Notes under the pieces: generated by a model
The model's database searches: none
What the model was told of the DNA's origin: nothing
The model's input: only the letters and a program-made list of their open reading frames with translations
Translations under genes and position numbers: made by a program
Part shown: positions 15,472 to 21,877 of the stretch, one piece after another
How positions within the stretch are numbered: position 1 is the first letter of the stretch
Layout of the letters: every line of letters starts with the position of its first letter
Assembly: GCA_002325645.1 (NCBI GenBank)
Contig: DCSN01000191.1
Location: forward strand, 1-30,072
Direction: 5' to 3'
Origin: Pseudanabaena sp. UBA1465
Lineage (GTDB): Bacteria > Cyanobacteriota > Cyanobacteriia > Pseudanabaenales > Pseudanabaenaceae
Length of the DNA: 30,072 bases

Positions 15472-16677
15472 CTAGAAACTACCTCGCATGACTTGATGAA
15501 GCATTGCTTCTACTTGTAAGGCAAGTTGGCTATCGCCCATATTCAATTGATCAAGAACGCTGAGAGATAATTCTAGCGATCGCAGGGACTTACCCTGATA
15601 TTGATATTGATATTGGGAACTACTGCATAACTGATAGAGAGCAGCTAGGTCATACAGCGTCTTAGCATACTCATGCATCATGCCAAATTGCTCAAAAGTA
15701 AGAGAAGCATCGAGTAAAGAATCCTCTGCGGTTTCGATCGCCTCTTCATCTATGACATCTAAGCCTTCACGCAAACGATGCACATAAATCTTGCCGCGAA
15801 TATGTTTGGCGATCGCAATTCCCCTCAGATATTGAAAATCACGAAAGCGGCGCAAAGCATCTATTCTGATACAGATCAGGCTTTCCTCAACTTGCCGATC
15901 GCCTAGCAAAGCCTCCGTAAGATCGCAGTATAAATAGCCGATTTCAATACTATCGACAGGTTCTTTAAGTAAAGTGAGGGTATCTTTAATCAAAGCGATC
16001 GCATTTTGCCATTGAGCCTCAGCGATCGCTACCTTGCCTAGTCCCTTAAGTGCTTGTAATTTTAAAAAATTATCTGACTTGGCGATCGCAATATCTAAAG
16101 TACTTTGAAATAGACTTGCCGCTTGGTTAATCTCTCCAGAGGACAGATACAGTTGCCCTAAATAAGCATAGCTTTTACCAATCGCCGATTCATCTTCCGA
16201 TTCGAGGCGTAATGATAGCGATCGCTCAAAACTAATCAGGGCCGATTGATAATCGCCCACTTTTGTATAATATCGACCGATGGTATCATCAATTAGAGAC
16301 TTACCTTCTAAATTATTCCCATAGACCTCATAAGCCTGTTGTAAAACTGATAGAACATCTTGCAATCCCCCCAATTCCATCGCCAAAATCGCTTGTACAT
16401 ATAGCAAATAAGCGGCTTGCCCATTACTAATTTCTAGACTATTTAAAATATTCTCAGCCTGTTGAATTAGATCTTTCGCTCTTTGCAATTGATCTGGTTG
16501 CTTTGCGCCAATTAACTCCACCGCCAAATCAAGTAACATCCTGACGGTGATGCCACGATCTTCTGGAGAAGTCGCATTAGGATTATTTTGAAGACATTGC
16601 TCAAAATAGGCGATCGCGGCAGTGCGATCTTGCTGGCGTAATTGTTGTCCTTGGATAATAAATTCAGCTAGTTCCAT
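15472..16677 (-). CDS. TPR-repeat protein, 401 residues
   Basis: A soluble all-helical protein with tetratricopeptide repeats. Clear TPR-like units include DTIGRYYTKVGDYQSALISF (about residues 127-146) and YAYLGQLYLSSGEINQAASLF (about 169-189), followed by more degenerate ones. There is no signal peptide or membrane segment, so it is probably a cytoplasmic protein-protein interaction scaffold. A short run YQYQYQ near the C-terminus comes from a 6-bp tandem repeat. The ATG at 16675-16677 begins MELAEFIIQGQQL. No enzymatic domain is visible and the partner is unknown. It is transcribed away from the bacterioferritin genes' upstream side but on the same strand as them. Confidence 0.85.
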   Translation of the reverse strand: MELAEFIIQGQQLRQQDRTAAIAYFEQCLQNNPNATSPEDRGITVRMLLDLAVELIGAKQPDQLQRAKDLIQQAENILNSLEISNGQAAYLLYVQAILAMELGGLQDVLSVLQQAYEVYGNNLEGKSLIDDTIGRYYTKVGDYQSALISFERSLSLRLESEDESAIGKSYAYLGQLYLSSGEINQAASLFQSTLDIAIAKSDNFLKLQALKGLGKVAIAEAQWQNAIALIKDTLTLLKEPVDSIEIGYLYCDLTEALLGDRQVEESLICIRIDALRRFRDFQYLRGIAIAKHIRGKIYVHRLREGLDVIDEEAIETAEDSLLDASLTFEQFGMMHEYAKTLYDLAALYQLCSSSQYQYQYQGKSLRSLELSLSVLDQLNMGDSQLALQVEAMLHQVMRGSF

Positions 16678-16802
16678 AAAAATCTCTAAAATTATGCGTA
16701 CAAATTACTTAGTACTAGCCTCTGCACTTCACATTTAATATCCTACACAAAATAATCAAAAGCAGGACATATTAATCTTCCCCAAGGGTTTTGCGATTTA
16801 AT

Positions 16803-16909
16803 TTACAGCAATTTGTTTTCAAACCCGCCACAAATTAAAATATAAAACCCGTTGCGGGGCTTCGCCCTGCGACCCTTCTTGTGGCGGGTTTGATCGAGTT
16901 TTGCTGTAA
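16803..16909. repeat. 107-bp triple-nested palindrome, MITE-like
   Basis: Three inverted repeats are nested about one centre. The outer arms are TTACAGCAA (16803-16811) and TTGCTGTAA (16901-16909). The middle arms are the 13-bp AAACCCGCCACAA (16821-16833) and its complement (16879-16891). The inner stem, 16851-16860 with 16864-16873, has two G-T pairs around a TTC loop. The terminal inverted repeats and size resemble a small non-autonomous element. I see no clear target-site duplication. Confidence 0.6.
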
Positions 16910-16913
16910 TAAA

Positions 16914-16950
16914 GATTTTTGTGGCGCAGCGAAGCCGCGCCACAAAAATC
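16914..16950. terminator. 13-bp hairpin downstream of the first bacterioferritin gene
   Basis: GATTTTTGTGGCG (16914-16926) pairs with 16938-16950, with an imperfect GC-GAA-GC core inside. It lies six bases past the stop of the - strand ferritin gene and ends, reading that strand, in a T-run. Probable terminator. Confidence 0.65.
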
Positions 16951-16956
16951 ATGTCC

Positions 16957-17424
16957 CTAAGCTTGTGACTGCAAATAATTGGGCAAGCCAAGTTGGTCGA
17001 TTAACCTGAGTTGCTTCTCTAGCCAATAAGTGTGATCTTCTTCCGTATCGGTGAGAATACTCAACAAAATATTGCGGCTTTGATAATCCTGTTCACTTTC
17101 ACAAATAGCGATCGCTGCCTTCAGATCGGCAATCACGCTATATTCAAAGTCCAAATCATTTTGCAACATCTCTGGTACAGTCTTCCCAATCTTAAGCCCA
17201 TCTTGTTGTGATAAATCGGGTGTACTACCTAGAAAAAGAATGCGCTCAATTAATAATGTTGCATGTTGAGTCTCATCCTGCATCTCATGATTGATGCGCT
17301 CATATAGTTTATTCAATCCCAAATCTAAATAGATCCGTGAGTGAGTAAAGTACTGATCTCGCGCCGCTAACTCTCCACGCAATAACTTGGACAACTGTTG
17401 CAGAACTTTCTCACTACCTTTCAT
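16957..17424 (-). CDS. bfr: Bacterioferritin, ferroxidase-type subunit
   Basis: A 155-residue bacterioferritin subunit for iron storage. The start is ATG at 17422-17424 (MKGSEK) with GAGGA just upstream; the in-frame TTG four codons earlier would place that Shine-Dalgarno inside the gene. Aligned by eye with E. coli Bfr, the six di-iron ligands are kept: Glu18, Glu51, His54, Glu94, Glu128 and His131 (one-residue insertion near the end). The haem-ligand Met52 is replaced by Thr. So this subunit should oxidise iron but not bind haem by itself. It complements the neighbouring subunit, which shows the opposite pattern. Such split subunit pairs are known in Synechocystis, where both are needed for iron storage. 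It lies 188 bases downstream of the second bfr gene on the same strand. Confidence 0.93.
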   Translation of the reverse strand: MKGSEKVLQQLSKLLRGELAARDQYFTHSRIYLDLGLNKLYERINHEMQDETQHATLLIERILFLGSTPDLSQQDGLKIGKTVPEMLQNDLDFEYSVIADLKAAIAICESEQDYQSRNILLSILTDTEEDHTYWLEKQLRLIDQLGLPNYLQSQA

Positions 17425-17489
17425 GATTTTCCTCAATTAATTTTTAAATAGTATTTCTAGTATAGCGATCGCCATTCTCGTTAGGTCAT

Positions 17490-17544
17490 AAAATCCGAAT
17501 AGTAAAAGGCGGCGCGGTGCGCCACCTTTCACTATTCGGATTTT
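17490..17544. repeat. 26-bp imperfect hairpin between the two bacterioferritin genes
   Basis: Arms 17490-17515 and 17519-17544 pair over 26 bp with two mismatches around a GGT loop (GGCGC-GGT-GCGCC core). It lies between two genes of the same strand, so it could end the upstream transcript or lower read-through into the downstream gene. Confidence 0.7.
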
Positions 17545-17611
17545 GATTTGTCCTAATACAGGGGACTACGACTGTAATAATTCTAGAACTGATGGTGTAT
17601 TCCATCAAAAG

Positions 17612-18076
17612 CTAAATCATTGACTGCAAGAAATTGGGTAAGCCCGCATTCTCAATCAGCCAAAGTTGTGATTCTAGCCAGTCGATTTGTTCTTCTGTTT
17701 CTTCTACCAACTTAGCAAATAAATCACGACTAACAAAATCTTGCTGAGTCTCACAGGTGACGACGGCCGATTTCAGTCCATTACACATTTCTGTGCATAT
17801 TGTAAGGTCATTTCTCAATAATTCAGGCACATCCTCACCGATTAGGAGTTTTCCCAGGTTTTGCAAATTGGGTAGCCCTTCCAAAAAAAGTACCCGTTCG
17901 ATGAGGTCATCAGCCTGCTTCATCGCCTTGATCGAATAACGATATTCGCGATCATTCAGTTGATTTAATCCCCAATTTCTGCACATCCGCGCATGGAGAA
18001 AATATTGATTAATTGCTGTCAATTGAGCCTTGAGCGCCTCATTTAATTGACGATTTACTTCTAAGTTGCCTTGCAT
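17612..18076 (-). CDS. bfr: Bacterioferritin, haem-binding subunit lacking the ferroxidase site
   Basis: A 154-residue bacterioferritin paralogue starting MQGNLEVNRQLN. Aligned by eye with E. coli Bfr it keeps the haem ligand Met52 (KAMKQAD), but all six di-iron positions are changed: Gln18, Ala51, Gln54, Cys94, Thr127 and Gln130. It should therefore bind haem at a subunit interface but not oxidise iron. Together with the downstream ferroxidase-type subunit it could form a hetero-oligomeric 24-mer in which haem reduces stored iron for release. It has two additional cysteines (Cys32, Cys98). The shared upstream gap of about 205 bases leads divergently to the Bfd ferredoxin gene, the electron donor for haem-dependent iron release in other bacteria. 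Confidence 0.93.
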   Translation of the reverse strand: MQGNLEVNRQLNEALKAQLTAINQYFLHARMCRNWGLNQLNDREYRYSIKAMKQADDLIERVLFLEGLPNLQNLGKLLIGEDVPELLRNDLTICTEMCNGLKSAVVTCETQQDFVSRDLFAKLVEETEEQIDWLESQLWLIENAGLPNFLQSMI

Positions 18077-18202
18077 TGCAAATTATCCTGCCTCAATGAA
18101 ATATTTAAGATATAGAGGTTTGCGATCGCCTTCAGTGATTACCGAACCTCTATGGACAATATTACCGACAATATCGCACTTGACTAATCTATCACCATAA
18201 AA

Positions 18203-18223
18203 GATAATAATGAGAATTAATTG
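18203..18223 (+). promoter_or_regulatory. Fur-box-like sequence upstream of bfd
   Basis: GATAATAATGAGAATTAATT (18203-18222) fits the repeated-hexamer pattern of Fur boxes (GATAAT-AATGAG-AATTAA). It touches a plausible -35 (TTGCAA, 18221-18226) of the bfd promoter, so Fur with iron would block it. It may also affect the divergent bfr gene. Not verified. Confidence 0.5.
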
Positions 18224-18260
18224 CAATAAAGTTAATTGATCGTATATATTGATCATTAAT
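18221..18260 (+). promoter_or_regulatory. Candidate bfd promoter with overlapping dyad
   Basis: TTGCAA (18221-18226) and TATATT (18245-18250) are separated by 18 bases and precede the bfd start by about 31 bases. A dyad TTAATTGATC / GATCATTAA (18232-18241 and 18251-18259, one base missing in the right arm) spans the -10 region and may be an operator. Confidence 0.4.
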
Positions 18261-18281
18261 CGTAAGAGAGTTAAAACGCAA

Positions 18282-18455
18282 ATGTACGTTTGTATTTGTC
18301 ATGCTGTCACAGAAAAGGATATTCAAAAAGCCACTAGCGACGGAGTTTGCTCGATCGCTCAACTTTCAGAATTAACCATGTTGGGTACACACTGTGGCTG
18401 CTGCACTCAGCACGCCGCCGAGATTTTACATCAATGCGCCAATAAACCTGCGTAA
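18282..18455 (+). CDS. bfd: Bacterioferritin-associated ferredoxin (Bfd, BFD-like [2Fe-2S] domain)
   Basis: A 57-residue [2Fe-2S] protein beginning MYVCICHAVTEKDI. The four cluster cysteines are Cys4, Cys6, Cys38 and Cys41 (CxC and CGCC), with spacing equal to E. coli Bfd. I chose the ATG at 18282, because an upstream in-frame ATG at 18249 adds 11 residues not found in the family and lies at the predicted -10. Bfd docks on bacterioferritin near haem and passes electrons that reduce and release stored iron. Its position, divergent from two bfr genes with a Fur-like box in between, supports that job: the donor would be made when iron is short. The next gene follows 20 bases later on the same strand. 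Confidence 0.9.
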   Translation: MYVCICHAVTEKDIQKATSDGVCSIAQLSELTMLGTHCGCCTQHAAEILHQCANKPA

Positions 18456-18475
18456 TTACATCATCATCTAATCCA

Positions 18476-18919
18476 ATGACAATATCTTCACCATCTCGCG
18501 TTGAACTTCTTGCAAACTTGATGTCAGAATTGATTGAAATTTTGCGCGATCGCCAAGGTGATACATGGGACGCGATCGTCCGCATTGCTTCGGGTAAATC
18601 TGCAACTATTGCGATCGACGATACTCGCCTCTATTTGCAAGCAGAAGTTGGTCAAGATCTCAATTTACAAATTAATTTACAAATTACTGTCGCCGATCCT
18701 GAAGCTAATAATTCCTTCGAGAGTACAGGTAAAGCTTTAATAGATGTCATGTTTGGTCGGTCTTCCCTCGATAAAGCCGTCGCCTCTGGCAAAATTTTTA
18801 TTCGCGCTAGTTTTGGTGATTTATTAAAGATCCGTGCAGTAGTAGCTTCTGTTTTGGCAGATGCTAAAAACGAGCCAAGATTACAAAGCCTTTGGGAAAG
18901 ATTTGAGAATGAATGGTAA
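18476..18919 (+). CDS. Small protein with possible SCP2-like lipid-binding fold
   Basis: A 147-residue protein with no signal peptide. The C-terminal half (STGKALIDVMFGRSSLDKAV, then GKIFIRASFGDLLKIRAV) resembles SCP2 sterol-carrier-like domains, which have a hydrophobic lipid-binding cavity; I hold this only moderately. It begins 20 bases after the bfd stop, so it probably shares the Fur-controlled transcript, giving a possible link to iron shortage. An in-frame 12-bp duplication yields the LNLQINLQI segment. No metal-binding or catalytic motif is apparent. A hairpin two bases after the stop ends the unit. Confidence 0.65.
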   Translation: MTISSPSRVELLANLMSELIEILRDRQGDTWDAIVRIASGKSATIAIDDTRLYLQAEVGQDLNLQINLQITVADPEANNSFESTGKALIDVMFGRSSLDKAVASGKIFIRASFGDLLKIRAVVASVLADAKNEPRLQSLWERFENEW

Positions 18920-18920
18920 A

Positions 18921-18957
18921 ACAAAAAGGAGAGTTGCAAAGAAACTCTCCTTTTTGT
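18921..18957. terminator. 15-bp hairpin between convergent genes
   Basis: ACAAAAAGGAGAGTT (18921-18935) pairs with 18943-18957 around a seven-base loop, ending in a T-run. It sits between the stops of the SCP2-like gene and ccdA and can act in both directions. Confidence 0.75.
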
Positions 18958-18979
18958 TGAGAAAGATTAGGAAGAAATG

Positions 18980-19714
18980 TCAAGTAATTTTACTCAAAAT
19001 GGAAAGAGTTCCAAACCCAATCAAGATGATACCGCTTCCCCAATTTAGCCAACTTGACCAACGACGAATTTCTAAAAATTGCTTGATGATGCCCGTAAAT
19101 GTGCCTGCGATCGCGAGGGGCAGTACCGAACCGATCGCATAGGCTAGTAAAAACTCAGTGCCGACCACTAAGTTCCCTGAGCCTGATACCCAAGCTAAAA
19201 GCGTTACTAAAACTGGCGTACTGCAAGGCGAAGCGACAAAGCCAAAGGATAAGCCGATTAATAGCGATCGCAAGCCCTTAGGCAGGTTTTGCGATACTTC
19301 CCAATTACCAAAGCTCGGTAATTGCAAAGATATTACTTCCAATAGCTGCAAGCCCATCGCGATCGCAATGATCCCCATCACCACTGACCAGCCCCAAGCC
19401 GTCTGTCCATAGATTTTGCCAAGCAAAGCCGCCGCCAGTCCAAAACCTGTCAGGGCGATCGCAAAGCCTAAACAGAACCAAGCCGATTGTAGCGCCGCTT
19501 TCCATGTGCTTTTTGACTCATAGCCGCCGATATAGCCGATGGTGAGAGGTAACATCGAGAGGGTGCAGGGGGTGAGGCTCGTGATGAGTCCTGCCAAAAA
19601 TACGACCCCAACACTCGTCCATGAGGCTTGATTGAGTTGGCTATTTACCAAAGCATCAGCCCATTGTTCGAGATGGTAAAACCAATTGGATAAAGTGTTG
19701 AGAGATTGCATCAT
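18980..19714 (-). CDS. ccdA: Thiol-disulfide membrane transporter CcdA
   Basis: A 244-residue DsbD/CcdA-family (PF02683) membrane protein with about six transmembrane helices. It carries reducing equivalents from stromal/cytoplasmic thioredoxin across the membrane to the lumen for c-type cytochrome maturation. The two redox cysteines are Cys50 in LTPCTLSMLP and Cys164 in ASPCSTPVL, at the mirrored positions typical of the family. In cyanobacteria and chloroplasts CcdA supports cytochrome f and cytochrome b6f assembly. The partner CcsA/Ccs1 genes are not in this window. The gene lies convergent with the bfd-linked gene. The only ATG pair is at its start (MMQSLNT); the second Met could equally be used. 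Confidence 0.93.
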   Translation of the reverse strand: MMQSLNTLSNWFYHLEQWADALVNSQLNQASWTSVGVVFLAGLITSLTPCTLSMLPLTIGYIGGYESKSTWKAALQSAWFCLGFAIALTGFGLAAALLGKIYGQTAWGWSVVMGIIAIAMGLQLLEVISLQLPSFGNWEVSQNLPKGLRSLLIGLSFGFVASPCSTPVLVTLLAWVSGSGNLVVGTEFLLAYAIGSVLPLAIAGTFTGIIKQFLEIRRWSSWLNWGSGIILIGFGTLSILSKIT

Positions 19715-19754
19715 AGAAATTGGTGATACAAGGATTTATTATCGAAAAATTGGG

Positions 19755-20020
19755 TAGAAACCCCGTCCTTCTAGGACGGCTTTATGTTGTAGAATATAGC
19801 AAGTTAAGAGCGATAACCAAGTTTTTAGCTACCAAATTTAACTTGTTGAATACCGCAGGGCTTGCGGGAATGTTAAAGCCTAAAGTCTGCTGAGCGAACA
19901 TAAGACCGAAAAACTCCTTGAGGGTAGAGGCAGTTGCGAAACCCCAGAAATGGGAAGAAACAGAAACCTAAGTCGTGAGTCTTAGGAATCCCCGTCGCTT
20001 CAGCGCGGGGTGGATGTCAA
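19755..20020 (+). mobile_element. Internally deleted IS200/IS605-type element (tnpB relic)
   Basis: The left end has a hairpin CCGTCCT-TCT-AGGACGG (19763-19779) followed by ATGTTG..TAGAATATA, which matches the start of cyanobacterial tnpB genes (usually MLVLEYK) with a small deletion. The middle of the gene is missing. The right part, read in the frame of 19871, still shows tnpB-like C-terminal sequence (LRVEAVAKPQKWEETET, then VVSLRNPRRFSAGWM), broken by a TGA and a TAA. The right end has the typical hairpin CCCCG-T-CGCT-TC-AGCG-CGGGG (19990-20010) followed by TGGATGTCAA. No tnpA or intact tnpB is present, so it can move only if helped. The exact left boundary is uncertain (19730-19760). Family assignment is from memory of such ends. 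Confidence 0.72.
19870..20020 (+). ncRNA. Possible orphan omega-RNA (TnpB guide RNA scaffold)
   Basis: In IS605-type elements the 3' end of tnpB and the right end are transcribed as the omega-RNA that guides TnpB; the guide is the flanking host DNA just after the element. Here this region has three consecutive hairpins: CCCA-GAAA-TGGG (19943-19954), CCTAAG-N8-CTTAGG (19967-19986) and the right-end stem (19990-20010). The would-be guide starts at 20021 (ATTTAAACAGAAAACCTG). Whether it is expressed or used by a TnpB elsewhere is unknown. Confidence 0.35.
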
Positions 20021-20031
20021 ATTTAAACAGA

Positions 20032-20080
20032 AAACCTGAGACTTTGCCGACCGCATAGTGGTCGGCAAAGTCTCAGGTTT
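20032..20080. terminator. Perfect 21-bp hairpin just after the IS605 relic
   Basis: Arms 20032-20052 and 20060-20080 pair perfectly around GCATAGT and end in GGTTT. It could terminate an omega-RNA transcript a few tens of bases into the guide, or simply be another member of the hairpin family. Confidence 0.6.
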
Positions 20081-20088
20081 GTAAGGTA

Positions 20089-20183
20089 TACAGCCTATTG
20101 AGGCTGTGAGTAGTACAGAAATATTTTTAAAAGCGCCGCTTTTAAAAATATTTCTGGGTTTTAAGTAAGAACAAAGCGCTATA
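20089..20183 (-). repeat. 95-bp inverted repeat, left copy flanking the DUF29 gene
   Basis: The reverse complement of this segment matches 20748-20842 along nearly all its length. Order on the + strand: TACAGCCTATTGAGGCTGT (a dyad-containing end), TACTAC-like spacer, a 41-bp hairpin CAGAAATATTTTTAAAAGCG-C-(complement) at 20116-20156, then GGGTTTTAAGTAAG and a degenerate AGCGC end. Only a few positions differ from the right copy. Confidence 0.9.
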
Positions 20184-20197
20184 AACTAATTATAAAT

Positions 20198-20674
20198 TTA
20201 ATTTTCAGGCAAAAAATTATCATCTAAAACTTGTTCGGGATTAAAGGGCGACTCAATGGGGAAAGTGGCGATGAGTAATCCTGTTTCAGCACTAGCTAAT
20301 TTTCTCGCATTTAGATAACATTCTGCAAATTCCTGTAGGAAGTATCGCTTTAAACTAGGGCTATGCTTAAAAGCTTTATGCAGTCTGAGACGGTGTTCGA
20401 TAATTGTATAACGCCAACTATGAGAACGCTTTTCAGGTTGGTATTTATACTTGAGAAGATGCATCAATAGAATTTCTAAATTACTTTCAATCGCTTGTTT
20501 TTGACTGCCACCCATCTCTTCAATTTCTGCAATTAAGTTCTCGATGTCTATCTCTGCAAAACTTTGCGATCGCAATAAGTTGACTGCCTGCTCTAACCAC
20601 AGTTCATAATCTTGATCGTACAAGTCATAATGATTGGCATCTTGCTTAACTGTATTGGACAAAGCAACAGTCAT
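20198..20674 (-). CDS. DUF29 family protein
   Basis: A 158-residue DUF29 (PF01724) protein, a family greatly expanded in cyanobacteria and of unknown function. Typical elements are YDQDYELWLEQAVNLLRS near residues 18-35, ENLIAEIEEMGGSQK near 45-59, LLMHLLKYKYQPEKRSHSW near 68-86, and the C-terminal ETGL..FP..SPF..EQVLDDNFLP pattern. It is all-alpha by appearance, with no signal peptide. The gene is bracketed by two 95-bp inverted repeats and lies next to an IS605 relic, so it may be part of a mobile or recently inserted cassette. Codon usage includes a HIP1 site, so it is not obviously foreign. Copy number of this family in the genome would help to judge transfer. Confidence 0.9.
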   Translation of the reverse strand: MTVALSNTVKQDANHYDLYDQDYELWLEQAVNLLRSQSFAEIDIENLIAEIEEMGGSQKQAIESNLEILLMHLLKYKYQPEKRSHSWRYTIIEHRLRLHKAFKHSPSLKRYFLQEFAECYLNARKLASAETGLLIATFPIESPFNPEQVLDDNFLPEN

Positions 20675-20747
20675 GTTATTGGGGATAAATACTCAGTAAG
20701 ATTGTATATTATTTCCGATCAAGAAAAGAATACTTATAGCTGCAATA

Positions 20748-20842
20748 TACAGCGATTTGCGCTTACTTAAAACCCAGAAATATTTTTAAAAGCGCCGCTT
20801 TTAAAAATATTTCTGTACTACTCAAAGCCTCAATAGGCTGTA
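20748..20842 (+). repeat. 95-bp inverted repeat, right copy flanking the DUF29 gene
   Basis: Order on the + strand: TACAGCGATTTGCGCT, TACTTAAAACC, 41-bp hairpin (20775-20815), TACTACTCAAAGCC, then CAATAGGCTGTA. It is the inverted partner of 20089-20183. The single-base hairpin loop is C in both copies on the + strand, where a strict inversion would give G. A shorter relative lies at 21752-21819. A weak dyad (20842-20870) follows next to the HAD gene stop. Confidence 0.9.
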
Positions 20843-20881
20843 GATTGGTGGAGCGATGCGCCGCCAATCTATATTGGAGGG

Positions 20882-21718
20882 TTATAAAACAAATTTGGCG
20901 ATCGCGGCGGCGACTCCATCTTCTTCAACAGTGGGCGCAACCCAATCCCCCAAAGGCTTTAATCCTTCAGGTCCATTACCCATCACCACGCCAATACCCG
21001 CATATTCAATCATTTCTAAATCGTTAAAGTTATCACCGATCGCTAAAACCTGAGAGCGATCAAATCCCAAAATATTTTCCGCTAAATGCTTTACAGCCGT
21101 ACCTTTATTGGCGATCGGATTGGTAGCCTCAAAAAACGTTGCCACGGACTTAGTGAGATACAATTGCTGCGGCGTATAGCGTCCTTTCAGCACTCTTAGC
21201 ATTTCCGTTACTAGCTCAGCCGTATCACTCAAAGCCAAAATCTTCGTCGGCGGATGATCGGTACTTGCCTGAGTCAAAAATTCTCGCAAATCTCCCACCA
21301 CCTTAACTCCCACCTTCGAGCGTTCTGCATAGGCTTCGGTTTGAGCCGTCATTTTGCGGACGTAGAGTTCATCATTCACATAGATATGAATTGAAAGCTG
21401 ATCGTTAGTCGCAAATTCACCGAGATCATCTAGCAAAGACAGCGCCTGCTCTAGCTCCACTGGCCAATGCCCCACCAGTTCATCGGTTTTCGGATCTTTG
21501 ATGAAGGCTCCTTGGTAGGAGATCAAGGGCAGATCCGATGCGATTAATTCATGAAATCGGACTGCTGAGCGATACATTCTGCCCGTGGCGATCGCCACCT
21601 TTACGCCCTTCGCTTGAGCTGCTTTTACCGCCTCTTTGACTGCATCATTAACCTGATTGGCATCACCGCTAATCGTGCCATCAATATCTACCACGACCAG
21701 TTTAATGTCTTGTGCCAT
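20882..21718 (-). CDS. HAD-superfamily Cof-type sugar/nucleotide phosphatase
   Basis: A 278-residue haloacid-dehalogenase phosphatase of the Cof subfamily. Motif I is VVDIDGTIS with Asp11 (nucleophile) and Asp13; motif II is AIATGRMYRSA (about residues 42-52); motif III is the Lys near NKGTAVKHLAE (about 203-213); motif IV is AIGDNFNDLEMIEYAGIGVVMGN (about 222-245), giving the Mg-binding aspartates. The C2-type cap between motifs II and III fits small phosphosugars, FMN-like or other metabolites. The exact substrate is unknown. Cof enzymes often begin with DLDGTLL; here it is DIDGTIS, seen in some archaeal-like phosphoglycolate phosphatases too, so that assignment is an alternative. Confidence 0.9.
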   Translation of the reverse strand: MAQDIKLVVVDIDGTISGDANQVNDAVKEAVKAAQAKGVKVAIATGRMYRSAVRFHELIASDLPLISYQGAFIKDPKTDELVGHWPVELEQALSLLDDLGEFATNDQLSIHIYVNDELYVRKMTAQTEAYAERSKVGVKVVGDLREFLTQASTDHPPTKILALSDTAELVTEMLRVLKGRYTPQQLYLTKSVATFFEATNPIANKGTAVKHLAENILGFDRSQVLAIGDNFNDLEMIEYAGIGVVMGNGPEGLKPLGDWVAPTVEEDGVAAAIAKFVL

Positions 21719-21751
21719 GAGTTTTATGTTTTTGCGTTGTATTATAGCGTT

Positions 21752-21819
21752 TACAGCGCTTTGCGCTTACTTAAAACCCAAAAACTTTTTTGGGCTACTC
21801 AAAGCCTCAACAGGCTGTA
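21752..21819 (+). repeat. Short copy of the TACAGCG/GGCTGTA interspersed repeat
   Basis: It has the same left end (TACAGCGCTTTGCGCT, then TACTTAAAACCCA) and right end (CTACTCAAAGCC, then CAACAGGCTGTA) as the DUF29-flanking copies, but the 41-bp hairpin is reduced to CCCAAAAA-CTT-TTTTGGG. It lies upstream of the - strand HAD gene. Confidence 0.85.
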
Positions 21820-21840
21820 CCAACCATTTGCATAGACCCA

Positions 21841-21877
21841 AACCAAAAAGGTGGCGCAAAGCGCCACCTTTTTGGTT
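21841..21877. terminator. Perfect 17-bp hairpin overlapping a stop codon
   Basis: Arms 21841-21857 and 21861-21877 pair perfectly around an AAA loop (GGTGGCGC-AAA-GCGCCACC core). The right arm includes two bases of the TAA stop of the - strand TPR gene. On that strand it ends in a T-run plus GGTT, fitting a terminator. Confidence 0.75.

Larger units (their letters stand above)
16678..16956. other. Non-coding gap rich in palindromes
   Basis: This gap between the TPR gene and the first bacterioferritin gene has no believable gene. It contains the nested palindrome at 16803-16909 and a separate hairpin at 16914-16950, both listed separately. The rest (16678-16802) is A+T-rich and probably holds the promoter of the - strand TPR gene. 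Confidence 0.6.

Noticed and set aside
18249..18281. Upstream ATG for Bfd
   Set aside because: It would begin at the predicted -10 region and add 11 residues before the conserved MYVC start.
19755..20020. CRISPR array or retron
   Set aside because: There are no regularly spaced direct repeats or reverse transcriptase; the ends and tnpB-like remnants fit an IS605 relic better.
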